Origin: Cerioporus squamosus
Lineage: Eukaryota; Basidiomycota; Agaricomycetes; Polyporales; Polyporaceae
NCBI GenBank assembly: GCA_022592435.1
Contig: JABYQS010000635.1
Span: forward strand, 1-16,490
Length of the DNA stretch: 16,490 nucleotides
Direction of reading: 5' to 3'
The notes beneath the pieces are model-generated. The model was not told the origin of the DNA, did no database searches, and was given only the letters and a program-made list of their open reading frames with translations. Of the stretch, positions 1-7,817 are shown in pieces; within the stretch, counting starts at the first letter, position 1, and each line of letters starts with the position of its first letter. A program made the translations under genes and the position numbers.

Positions 1-229
1 CTCCCGCTGGCTGTATGTTCCCAGTGTACCCGGTACCCTGCTGTATCGACCCCTGCGCGCCCATGTGACCCTCCAAGCTCGAGCGCGAGCCCGTGTAGAA
101 GCTGCTCCCAACCGGACTCGGCGCGTAGAACTGAAGTGGTACGCCAGGTTGGGGAGCGACCGTGGCGTGTTGGGAGTAGTACTGGCTCTGCGACGAGCCC
201 CGCCGTACCCTGCGTTGTGTCCTGCACAT
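1..229 (-). CDS. 5' portion of an unidentified minus-strand gene (partial)
   Basis: On the minus strand one frame is open from position 259 to the window edge. It encodes a Tyr/Gln/Ser/Pro/Gly-rich stretch, including the peptides SQYYSQHATVAPQPG and PLQFYAPSP, that has the composition of a real disordered N-terminus. The only in-frame ATG upstream of it is at 229-227. The residues just after that ATG are Arg-rich, so the true exon may instead begin after the CAG at 190-188 or after the TAG at 262-260, behind an upstream intron. The LQFYAP motif reminds me of N-termini of fungal Yip1-type Golgi membrane proteins, but no membrane segment lies in the window and I do not assign a function. The gene diverges from NSA2 and continues beyond position 1. 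Confidence 0.35.
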   Translation of the reverse strand, partial: MCRTQRRVRRGSSQSQYYSQHATVAPQPGVPLQFYAPSPVGSSFYTGSRSSLEGHMGAQGSIQQGTGYTGNIQPAG

Positions 230-446
230 CGGTGTCGTTGTCGTGCACGTCGCCGAGAACTAGGAAGGGAGGTAGGATAAGGACCAGTCGACCACGTTTG
301 AGTTACGAGCTGGCCGGCTGCGCGAGACGTGGGACACAGAAACCTGTACTGACGTCACGTGCGCAGGACTTTTCAGTGCGATCGGTAGGCGCTCGTTTTC
401 TGCTCTCTACCGTCAGGTTCTCCTCCTCCTCTCCTCCCCCTTCGCC
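230..446. promoter_or_regulatory. Divergent intergenic region upstream of NSA2
   Basis: About 217 bp separate the putative minus-strand gene from the NSA2 ATG, so both genes probably share this promoter. The clearest element is a pyrimidine tract at 418-443, almost only C and T, ending three bases before the ATG. Such CT-rich leaders are common upstream of fungal ribosome-biogenesis and translation genes. I see no convincing TATA box. Confidence 0.4.
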
Positions 447-1524
447 ATGGTACGTTGTCCCTCGTCTCTCGCCGCACGAAAGCGCTAACATAACCCTCAC
501 TATTTAGCCTCAGGTACTATTGAACTGGAACCTCATCTAGATTGTGCAAGTAACTCACATCGCTTGTTTGACAGAACGAGTATATCGAGGAGCACATCAA
601 GCGACATGGTCGCCGGTTGGACTACTTCGAGCGGAAGTGCGTCTGCGGTTCTCTCACTCATCTGGAAGCTTGTTGACGTTCATTGGACTTTCAGGCGGAA
701 ACGTGAGGCTCGTGCCGTCCACCGTGCATCCGCGACCGCTCAGAAGGCCTTCGGTCTGAAGGCGAAGCTTCTCCATGCCAAGCGCCATGCTGAGAAGGTG
801 CAGATGAAGAAGACCCTCAAGGCGCATGACGAGCGCAATGTCAAGCAGAAGGACTCGTCATCTGCACCGGAGGGAGCACTGCCTACGTACCTGCTGGACC
901 GTGAAGGGCAGAAGGATGCGAAGGCGTTGTCGACCGCTATCAAGGAGAAGCGGAAAGACAAGGCGGCCAAGTATGCGGTGCCTCTCCCGAAGGTCAGGGG
1001 CATTGCGGAGGATGAGATGTTCAAGGTGATGCGGACGGGCAAGAGCAAGAAGAAGGCGTGGAAGCGGATGGTGACGAAGGCGACGTTTGTGGGTGAGGGC
1101 TTCACGCGGAAACCGGTGAAGATGGAGAGGTTCATCCGGCCTATGGCACTTCGCTACAAGAAGGCGAACGTCACGCACCGTACGTTCGTTTTCCTGGTTC
1201 TTCCCTTGCCCTGCCTCATCGTCCTCTCGACTTCAACAGCCGACCTCAAGGCTACCTTCCAACTGCAGATCCTGGGCGTCAAGAAGAATCCTCAATCACC
1301 CATGTACACGCAGTTGGGTGTCCTGACGAAGGGAACGATCGTCGAGGTGAACGTCTCCGAGCTGGGTATGGTCACTGCTGGTGGAAAAGTCGTGTTCGGC
1401 AAGTACGCACAGATCACCAACAACCCCGAAAACGACGGTTGTATAAATGCCGTACTGCGTAAGTCTATGCTCTATGCACCACTTTTCCCCTCGATACTGA
1501 TGGTGCACCCCCTTAGTCGTCTAA
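447..1524 (+). CDS. NSA2: Ribosome biogenesis protein NSA2 (six exons, complete)
   Basis: NSA2 is an assembly factor of pre-60S ribosomal particles in the nucleolus, needed for ITS2/27S rRNA processing. Exons: 447-449, 508-513, 575-636, 695-1179, 1240-1458 and 1517-1524; all introns are GT-AG and 58-61 nt long. The spliced frame gives 260 residues, the usual family length. It starts [20 protein letters not shown], has the basic segment [20 protein letters not shown], and has the conserved end GCINAVLLV. The C-terminal half (about residues 160-260, through [21 protein letters not shown]) is the RPS8e-like beta-barrel region. Exon 1 codes only for Met and exon 2 only for Pro-Gln, while the last coding exon holds Leu (in part), Val and the stop. 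The start is fixed because only this splicing produces the family N-terminus. There are no frame breaks. PRKRIP1 follows on the same strand after 313 bp. Confidence 0.95.
508..513 (+). other. NSA2: 6-nt microexon of NSA2 encoding Pro-Gln
   Basis: The six bases CCTCAG lie between acceptor TTTAG (503-507) and donor GTACTA (514-519). The upstream intron (450-507) has a GCTAAC branch point at 484-489. The downstream intron (514-574) has CTCAC at 554-558 and ends GACAG. Both introns have the normal length for this genome (58 and 61 nt). Including the exon gives [10 protein letters not shown], the conserved NSA2 N-terminus. Skipping it keeps the frame but removes Pro-Gln. Confidence 0.85.
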
Positions 1525-1837
1525 TGACCCCCATGCACCACTCCCCACTTCACGCCACGGTATCCAGTGGAGTAGCTCTCTTCCACTGCACGTCAATCCT
1601 CTCGCTGTCTATGTCTCATGTAGCATCTTGTAATATCATGCTTATGGTGGATTATGTGCCTGCTGACGGGTAGCTTGTGCTCACTTGCTCGGGAGGGGGA
1701 CTCGTGTCCAAACATGCTGTGTACGAACTTTGTACCGCCGGAGGTGCGCAAGCGCCGGCCGTTGTGGCAACCCTCACCTGGACTCTCACTACAATCGGTT
1801 GGAACTCTCAGCATATCCGCCACAATTGCCCGCTATC
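1525..1837. other. Intergenic region between NSA2 and PRKRIP1-like gene
   Basis: These 313 bp hold the NSA2 3' UTR and the promoter of the next gene. No frame has gene-like composition, and I see no repeat, RNA gene or clear TATA box. Confidence 0.5.
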
Positions 1838-2581
1838 ATGTCTGCTTCACCTGCGCCGTCTCCATCACCTGCTCCCGGTGGCTCTGGTCATCGTCATGCC
1901 TCTACGCCGCTTGATAAACAGCGGGCACAGCTGGAGAAACTGCTGAAGGGACCAGCGAAGCCCGCATATGTTCCCCCGCCACCGAAAGAGAAGAACATCC
2001 GCCCACCGCGGGAGATGATGAAGAACGTGCAGGGGTCTAGTGCGGGAGCAGGTAGCGGGGAGTTCCATGTGTATAAGGCCAGCAGGCGGAGAGAGTACGA
2101 GCGGCTCAAGATGATGGAGGAGCAGGCGCAGAAGGTACGTCGTAAGCCGACGACCCCTTGACCACTATTGACATGCGCTACTCTGGCGTCATGCAGGAAA
2201 CCACTGCTGCAGAATTCGAGCGGAAGAAGCGGGAATGGGAGGAGGCGGCCGAGGCGAAGACGGCGAAGAACAGGGCGAAGCGGCAGAAGAAGAAGGAGCG
2301 CGCGAAGGGAAAGGGCACGGAGAAAGACAAAGATACGGACGCAGCGGGCGGCGCAACTTCGGGAGGGAATGGAGACCAGTCCTGACGTGCCGTTCAAGAA
2401 GAGGCGGCTCGTCAGCGGCAAGGAGTTGGTATTTCGGCGGCCGGGTGAGGAGGACGAAGATGACGAGGAAGAGGACGTGGGCCCCGAGCCTGCGCCCGCG
2501 GCCACCGTGCCATCCTCGGCCGATGCGCCGCCTGTCCCCATCGTGGACGCCCCGAGGATAACAATTATCGAAGACGATTAA
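1838..2581 (+). CDS. PRKRIP1: PRKRIP1-like spliceosome-associated protein (DUF1168), C-terminal frame break
   Basis: PRKRIP1 family proteins are small basic nuclear proteins found in catalytic-stage spliceosomes. Exon 1 is 1838-2134 (99 codons); the intron 2135-2196 is 62 nt, GTACGT to GCAG; exon 2 starts at 2197. The protein shows a Pro/Ser-rich N-terminus, LDKQRAQLEKLLKGP, then the family core VYKASRRREYERLKMMEEQ, then a long basic helix (FERKKREWEEAAEAKTAKNR) ending in KRQKKKERAKGKG. As sequenced, the frame stops at 2383-2385, giving 161 residues. A second frame continues without interruption to TAA at 2579-2581. It encodes VPFKKRRLVSGKELVFRRPG followed by a strongly acidic tail ending PRITIIEDD, which looks like the true C-terminus. 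The span given includes that tail. No GT donor lies between 2197 and about 2378, so an intron cannot easily explain the change of frame. Confidence 0.8.
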
Positions 2582-2981
2582 CCCTGGATCTCCACCTATT
2601 TCGCTTGCCTTTGGTGCTCATAAGTATGCGCAACTCAGGATGCCCGCAAGATATCCTGCGTAGGATAATGCGGACGTGGGTGTGTAGATGATGGTGTATG
2701 GTTGACCTGTACTCAATTGCATCTACGTCAGTGACTTATGCATTCCGCACGAATGTGCGAGGTTCTGCACCCACCTGCGAGGGGCAAGGTCAACCTCGCT
2801 GGAACGATTGTCGCGCTTTTTCTGACGTGAGGTTCTGCATTCATTCGCTATCCGAGTATCTCCAACTACAGTGGCTTCTGCCTCTGCAATGACGACATCT
2901 GAACAATACCTCGAGCTTCTTAGGACCTTTTGACCGCCCGAATAGTCTAACGCAGTTGCCCAAGGGTATCTTCAACTATCC
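2582..2981. other. Intergenic region upstream of the first LPMO unit
   Basis: About 400 bp with no gene-like frame. It holds the 3' UTR of the PRKRIP1-like gene. A short perfect hairpin (TATCCT-GCGT-AGGATA, about 2651-2666) is the only structure I noticed. From about 2914 the sequence begins to match the region at about 5614, which marks the left end of the tandem duplication. Confidence 0.4.
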
Positions 2982-3250
2982 GAGTCGCCGCAATTGGACA
3001 GCACGCGATGCTCGTGATCTCCGAATCATCGCATCGGCCTGCAACGCCTCGCAGGGACACATTCCATTCATTCCGAGGTAGATCCCATATATTCTCCAGG
3101 GACAGCAGTGCGGATACTTATCGCAAGCATACCACAGTACCAGCCGACAACCACGCACCGTCTGAACTTCCTCGTATATGAAGGCTCGGTCATGGGAGCT
3201 AGGCCGCTTCCCTGTGCTCGATAGCTCGCTTGCACTAGCCCACATCCAAC
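2982..3250 (+). promoter_or_regulatory. LPMO copy 1 promoter and 5' UTR
   Basis: This stretch parallels 5687-5942 closely. The TATA-like sequence at 3175-3182 reads TATATGAA, where copy 2 has TATAAG. The last 68 bases before the ATG differ from copy 2 at a single position. Just upstream, copy 1 carries about 12 extra bases (around 3137-3154) relative to copy 2. Confidence 0.55.
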
Positions 3251-4394
3251 ATGTTCGTCTCTGCTGCTGTTGTTGCACTTGCTGTTGGTGTCAGCCAGGT
3301 CGCCGCTCACGGTGGTGTCCTCAGCTACTCCATCAACGGCCAGACCTACGACGGGTACGTCAACCAACCCCTGGACAGTTCGCAAAAAGAGCCGGCTGAC
3401 CCTACGCCACAGGTTCTTGGCGTACAACAAGCCAGCCGGCCAGAGCAGCATCCAACGCGAGTGGGATACCTTCAGCCCCATCACTGATGTCACCGACCCT
3501 CACCTTGCTTGCAACACAAACGGCGCGAGTCTCGGCTCGGGCCAGAAGTCGGCGACTGTAGCCGCCGGTTCCAAGGTCACTGCGTACTGGAAGTGTGTGA
3601 CTAGTGCGATTCGCACGTCAAGCGCAGCGACTGATAGGTTCATGCAGTGACTGGGGACATAGCATCGGTCCTGTCATGGTCTACATGGCCAATTGCAACG
3701 GCGCGTGTACGAGCTCGACGCCGTCGTCCTTGAACTGGGTGTGTTCCACACCGCTTTACACAGTGTCTGTCGTGATCTGATGGTTTGTTGCTGCTTGCAG
3801 TTCAAGATTGATGAGGCTGGTCTCATCTCCGGGTCCCTGCCTAGCGGATTGTGGGGCATGGGTGAGCTGGTCGCTAACAACAGCAGGTCAGACCATTTCG
3901 CAAAGTTGTGCCCGAAACGGTGTGCTGAAATCTTTATCGCGTAGCTGGACCTCGACCATCCCCTCTTCGCTCGCACCCGGCGAGTACTTCATCCGCCACG
4001 AGGTGAGCTCTCATGATGGCGGATTGGCGGGGTACTAGAGGTACTCATTCGTCTGCATAGCTCCTCGCCCTCCACAGCTCGTACCAGCCACAATTCTACC
4101 CGGAGTGCGCGCAACTCATCGTTACGGTAAGTGGCCTCTGCCTACACCCCAGAGGATCCTCTGCCTCATGCGTTGCGTCCTTCCAGGGATCTGGCAGCGC
4201 CCAGCCTTCTGGCTCGTACCTCGTCAAGATCCCCGGTGCGTACTCGATGTCCGACCCCGGCGTCGGCATTGACGTCTACAATCAGCCGGTAAGTGACCAT
4301 TGATTGTACGGACACCACCACCATTGACTCACTGCATTCATCGCAGAACGTTTTGAACTACACCATTCCGGGACCGCCTGTCTGGCACGGATGA
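3251..4394 (+). CDS. AA9 lytic polysaccharide monooxygenase, copy 1
   Basis: AA9 enzymes are secreted copper enzymes that cleave cellulose and related glucans oxidatively. Exons: 3251-3354, 3413-3592, 3648-3738, 3801-3886, 3945-4002, 4061-4126, 4187-4288 and 4347-4394. All seven introns are GT-AG (55-62 nt) and the frame closes to 244 residues. Residues 1-19 (MFVSAAVVALAVGVSQVAA) are a signal peptide; cleavage after AA leaves His20 as the N-terminal copper ligand. The second ligand is His99 in DWGHSIGPVMVYMA. The axial Tyr186 lies in QFYPECAQL, with second-sphere His178 and Gln184. The protein ends in the family's typical IPGPPVWHG; there is no CBM1 domain, linker or GPI signal. Relative to copy 2 it differs near the copper site (WGH against WPH) and at the end (PPVWHG against PAVWQG). 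Substrate and regioselectivity cannot be read from the sequence. Confidence 0.93.
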
Positions 4395-4927
4395 GTTCGC
4401 GCGGACGAGGAGCGGTATACGAATTGAGATATCACCCATGTAGACTCAACTTACGCCGTGACTCGATGTTATTGCCTATAATCCGACAATGGTCAGAGCA
4501 AGTTAGACATGCTTCATGGAGCGGCTCTCCTTAGACGCTTCCGAATCAGCCTGAAGACTGCTATGATCACAGACATTGCTGAAGGCTGTTGTCCCTCATG
4601 AGAGGTGCTAGTGACATGCTCTCGCTTGGTGAGATGCGATGAATTGTGTATGTGAGGTTGATATGATTTCACTCGCCTGCCAGCCTGAGCTCCTGCCAGC
4701 TTTGGTCCGAGGAGGTCCGAGCGCCCCAGAGAAGCGCCCGTGCCACATCTGTTCAATCTCTACAGTAGCGACTGGTTGCAACTTGTCTCCCCTAGGCAGA
4801 CGATTGACGGGTGCCAACGAAATATTCCGCTCCTGTCGCGTGCGAACGGGGCTGCGCGGCGCCATTTGAGACATGCGCGATGAGTCCATAAGTACCCGCT
4901 CAGTGGACGACTCTGAGGTATGAGCGG
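4395..4927 (+). repeat. LPMO copy 1 3' flank, homologous to 7092-7704
   Basis: This noncoding flank aligns with 7092-7704. Shared blocks include the first bases after the stop, AGCCTGAAGACTGCTATG, AGAGAAGCGCCCGTGCCACA, and the block just before the MITE ending GCGGCTCGTGGC. Many substitutions and indels separate the copies, and no frame is conserved between them, so it is untranslated or intergenic sequence. Confidence 0.6.
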
Positions 4928-4935
4928 CTCGTGGC
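4928..4935. repeat. Left target-site duplication of the MITE
   Basis: CTCGTGGC directly precedes the left inverted repeat and is repeated exactly after the right one. Confidence 0.9.
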
Positions 4936-5464
4936 TAGTGTTGGGGGCAAATGGTCGCCGAGTCATTTGCCGGCGAGTGGCAAATGACCTGCCGATTTTT
5001 GGCCTGGCGAGTCGCTGGCGAATGTGGCGAGGGTGGCGATTCGCCCTGGCCTCACGTACGAGCGATTTACGAGGTTCCAAGATATGTCAACCTTTCTAGC
5101 GGACTATCCGCGTCCATCCTGAGGCCCCTTCGTTCACATGGGGGTGTTCAGCACCGTCAGCGGCGGGAGGACTCCGAGGAGGCGCGCATAAGCGCCTAAA
5201 GCGCGTGCATCGTATGTGCCTTCAACAGCCTTGGGCCGCAATCTCCTCCGCCGGGGCACCCCATCAGGGAGAACAAGCTCGAAAACTCGCTATTGGAGTC
5301 CTCGATGCTCCCGAAAAGTTCGCTCTTGAGCCCTGCAAGTCCATAGGCGCCCGATAGCTCGCCACCTCTCGCCAGGTCCCTCCAGCCCAAGGCATTTGCC
5401 TCGCCATTTGCCAGGGCTGGCACGTGCCAAGTGGCACGCTGGCGAGGTTTTGCCAACAACACTA
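4936..5464. mobile_element. Non-autonomous hAT-type MITE (529 bp)
   Basis: The element has terminal inverted repeats TAGTGTTGGGGGCAAA (left) and TAGTGTTGTTGGCAAA (reverse complement of the right end): 16 bp with two mismatches. It is flanked by a perfect 8-bp direct repeat, CTCGTGGC, at 4928-4935 and 5465-5472. Eight-base target duplications and TAGTGTTG-type termini are typical of the hAT superfamily. Both subterminal regions are dense in GGCAAATG and TGGCGAG motifs in both orientations, as expected of transposase-binding repeats. No transposase-like frame lies inside, so the element must be mobilised in trans. The paralogous unit 2 has the same site unoccupied at 7705-7712. Confidence 0.92.
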
Positions 5465-5472
5465 CTCGTGGC
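5465..5472. repeat. Right target-site duplication of the MITE
   Basis: CTCGTGGC directly follows the right inverted repeat. The next bases, TTGAAT, match those after the empty site at 7712. Confidence 0.9.
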
Positions 5473-5613
5473 TTGAATGCGTTGCTGATAGTACTGTCCT
5501 CTATCTTCCTCGATTGAAAGAGCCTTCCTCGAGCTCGGTGGCACCTTCAGAAGACGAACTGAGCAGAGCTCTCAAACAAGCGTGCCTCGCCCTCCAGGCA
5601 ATCGACCATTTGC
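5473..5613 (+). pseudogene. Truncated 5' end of the H3K9 methyltransferase gene (dead copy)
   Basis: This stretch matches 7713-7852, which is the leader and first codons of the methyltransferase gene. The base triplet equivalent to that gene's start ATG (7818-7820) is GTG here (5582-5584). Two indels in the leader (a 5-bp difference near 5515 and a 4-bp difference near 5560) separate the copies. Homology ends after about ten codon equivalents, where the sequence switches to the upstream region of LPMO copy 2. It is the scar of a tandem duplication whose right breakpoint fell inside the methyltransferase gene. Confidence 0.75.
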
Positions 5614-5686
5614 TAGCTTCTCGGGACCATTTGACCTCATAGGGCGCACAGAACTTGAAGTTGCCCAAGAGCTTCTTAAACCATAT

Positions 5687-5942
5687 GAGTCGCCGCAATT
5701 GGACAGCACGCGATGCTCGTGACCTCCGAATCATCGCATCGGCCTGCAACGCCTCGCTAAAACACACTCCACTCAATCCGAGGTAGAACCCATATATTCT
5801 CCAGGCACAGCAGTACGGATTATTATCGCAAGCATACCACAGCGACGCACCGTTCATCGTTCCTCGCATATAAGGGCTCGGTCATGGGAGCTAGGCCGCT
5901 TCCCTGTGCTCGATAGCTCGCTTGCACTAGCCCACATCCAAC
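5687..5942 (+). promoter_or_regulatory. LPMO copy 2 promoter and 5' UTR
   Basis: This is the duplicate of the copy 1 promoter. TATAAG at 5869-5874 lies about 70 nt upstream of the ATG and is a better TATA box than the copy 1 equivalent. Confidence 0.6.
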
Positions 5943-7091
5943 ATGTTCGTCTCTGCTGCTGTTGTTGCACTTGCTGTTGGTGTCAGCCAGGTCGCCGCTC
6001 ACGGTGGTGTCCTCAGCTACTCCATCAACGGCCAGACCTACGACGGGTACGTCAACCAACCCCTGGACAGGTTCGCAAAAAGAGCCGGCTGACCATACAT
6101 CACAGGTTCAAGGCGTACAACAGCCCCTCCGGTCAGAGCAGCATCCAACGCGAGTGGGACACCTACAACCCCCTCACTAACCCCACCGACGCAAACCTCG
6201 CTTGCAACGCCAACGGCGCGAGTCTCGGCTCGGGCCAGAAGTCGGCGACTGTCGCCGCTGGTTCCAAGGTCACTGCGTACTGGAAGTGAGTGACTATGTA
6301 GTGCAATGCGTACGCGCGGCGACTGATAGGTTTATGCAGTGACTGGCCCCATGCCATCGGCCCTGTCATGGTCTACATGGCCAAGTGCAACGGCGCGTGT
6401 ACGACCTCGACGCCGTCGTCCTTGAGCTGGGTGGGTTCCACACCGCTTCACATGTGTATGTCGTGATCTGACGGTCTGTCGCCTCTTGTAGTTCAAGATT
6501 GATGAGGCCGGTCTCATCTCCGGGACCCTGCCCAACGGAACGTGGGGCCAGGGTGAGCTGATCGCCAACAACAACAGGTCAGTTCATGATGCGAAGTCGA
6601 CCGCGATACGGGCGTGCTGAAATCTTCATCGCGCAGCTGGACCTCGACCATCCCCTCTTCGCTCGCGCCCGGCGAGTACTTCATCCGCCACGAGGTAATC
6701 TCTCATCGTGGTAATGTGACTGGTAGAGATACTCATTCATTTGAACAGCTCCTCGCCATCCACACCTCGAACCAGCCACAGTTCTACCCGGAGTGCGCGC
6801 AACTCATCGTCACTGTAAGTGGCCTTTGCTCACATCCCAGAAAATCCTCTGCTCATGCACTGCATGATGCATCCTTCCAGGGATCTGGCAGCGCCCAGCC
6901 TTCTGGCTCGTACCTTGTCAAGTTCCCCGGTGCGTACTCGATGTCCGACCCCGGCGTCGGCATTGATGTCTACTCTCAGCCGGTAAGTGTCCAGCCTCAG
7001 TATGGACGGTGGCACCACCGTGGACTCACTGCAATTGTCGCAGAATGTCTCGAACTACACCATCCCGGGACCCGCTGTCTGGCAGGGATGA
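5943..7091 (+). CDS. AA9 lytic polysaccharide monooxygenase, copy 2
   Basis: This is a tandem paralogue of the gene at 3251, with the same secreted copper-dependent role. Exons: 5943-6046, 6106-6285, 6340-6430, 6492-6577, 6637-6694, 6749-6814, 6881-6982 and 7044-7091. Exon sizes and phases are identical to copy 1 and the product is again 244 residues. The signal peptide (residues 1-19) is identical, and His20 becomes the N-terminal copper ligand. His99 lies in DWPHAIGPVMVYMAKC; His178, Gln184 and Tyr186 complete the site. The C-terminus IPGPAVWQG is the family's usual ending. There is one NNNS and one NVSN sequon for possible N-glycosylation. This copy is closer to the AA9 consensus than copy 1 at the positions where they differ. 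It probably keeps the ancestral role, but that is inference. Confidence 0.93.
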
Positions 7092-7704
7092 GTTCGCGCG
7101 GACGAGGAGTGGTATACGAATTGAGATATTACCCATGTAGACTCACACTTGGCTCCGTTGTGACTCGACGCCATTGCCTGTACTTCGTCAACACTCAGAG
7201 CAATGTACACTTGCTTCAAGAAGCGGCTCTTTTTGAAACTTACAAGCTCCCGAGTCAGCCTGAAGACTGCTATGCCGCCCGTGGCATTGATACAGGCTGT
7301 CTAGTAGTTTCACGACGTCCGAGCCTACATCCTGTCCCCGTCATGAGACATGAACAACAGCGACTTGCTCTCGCTCTGTTGGTTCCCGATGAACTGTGTA
7401 TGTGAAGCTGATATTCCACTCGCCCGCCAGCCTGCTGGGCTCCGGGTCCTGCCAGTACTACTGACATGTATGTAGTTGGTCCGAGTGACGCGATCCACAA
7501 ACGCAATCCAGAGAAGCGCCCGTGCCACACCTGCCAAGTTGCAGTACCGACTGTAGTACATGCGCATGTTGGGTACAACCACGACTGTGCCAACAAAACA
7601 TCACGCTCCTGTCGCGCGCGAACGGGGCAGCGCGGCGCCCATCTGAGACATGCGTGATGAGTCCATACCCGCTTGGACGACTCTGAGAGGTGAGTTATGG
7701 GCGG
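7092..7704 (+). repeat. LPMO copy 2 3' flank, homologous to 4395-4927
   Basis: Noncoding flank between LPMO copy 2 and the methyltransferase leader, paired with 4395-4927. It contains the unoccupied MITE site just beyond its end (7705-7712). I see no gene of its own here. Confidence 0.6.
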
Positions 7705-7817
7705 CTCGTGGCTTGAATTCGTTGCTCATACTGTCCTCTATCTTCCTCAAAGAGCCTTCTTCGAGCTCTGTGGCACTTTCAGAAGACGAATTGCAGGAGC
7801 AGAGCTCTCAAGCAAGC

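Larger units (their letters stand above)
2914..5613 (+). repeat. Tandem duplication, unit 1 (LPMO plus methyltransferase 5' fragment)
   Basis: This unit matches 5614-about 7852 in direct orientation along its length, apart from the inserted MITE at 4936-5464. The left junction is visible as AGCTTCT-N2-GGACC-N-TTTGACC at 2914-2934 and again at 5614-5635. The right end is visible where 5581-5613 resembles the 5' end of the methyltransferase gene (7817-7852) and then switches to LPMO-upstream sequence. Without the MITE and its target duplication the unit is about 2.16 kb; unit 2 is about 2.24 kb. Divergence is patchy: promoter and exon 1 are almost identical, while the 3' flank carries many indels. 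Confidence 0.85.

Noticed and set aside
1894..2541. Minus-strand open frame of 215 codons opposite the PRKRIP1-like gene
   Set aside because: It consists of poly-Ser, poly-Leu and Arg runs generated by the complement of Glu/Lys/Arg codons; it is a shadow of the sense gene.
5424..5642. Open frame in unit 1 with KEPSSSSVAPSEDEL similar to the frame upstream of 7818
   Set aside because: It starts inside the MITE and runs over the dead methyltransferase leader. The similarity reflects duplicated DNA, and the start and ends are not shared.
3251..7091. CBM1 module or a bacterial-type (AA10) origin for the LPMO genes
   Set aside because: Both proteins end right after the AA9 core. Motifs, intron structure and the QFYPECAQL signature are AA9, with no linker or Cys-rich binding module.
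7650..7817. In-frame ATG at 7650 as start of the methyltransferase
   Set aside because: The stretch 7650-7817 is duplicated in unit 1 with indels that are not multiples of three, and part of it is LPMO 3' flank. It behaves like leader sequence, so 7818 is preferred, although 7650 cannot be fully excluded.
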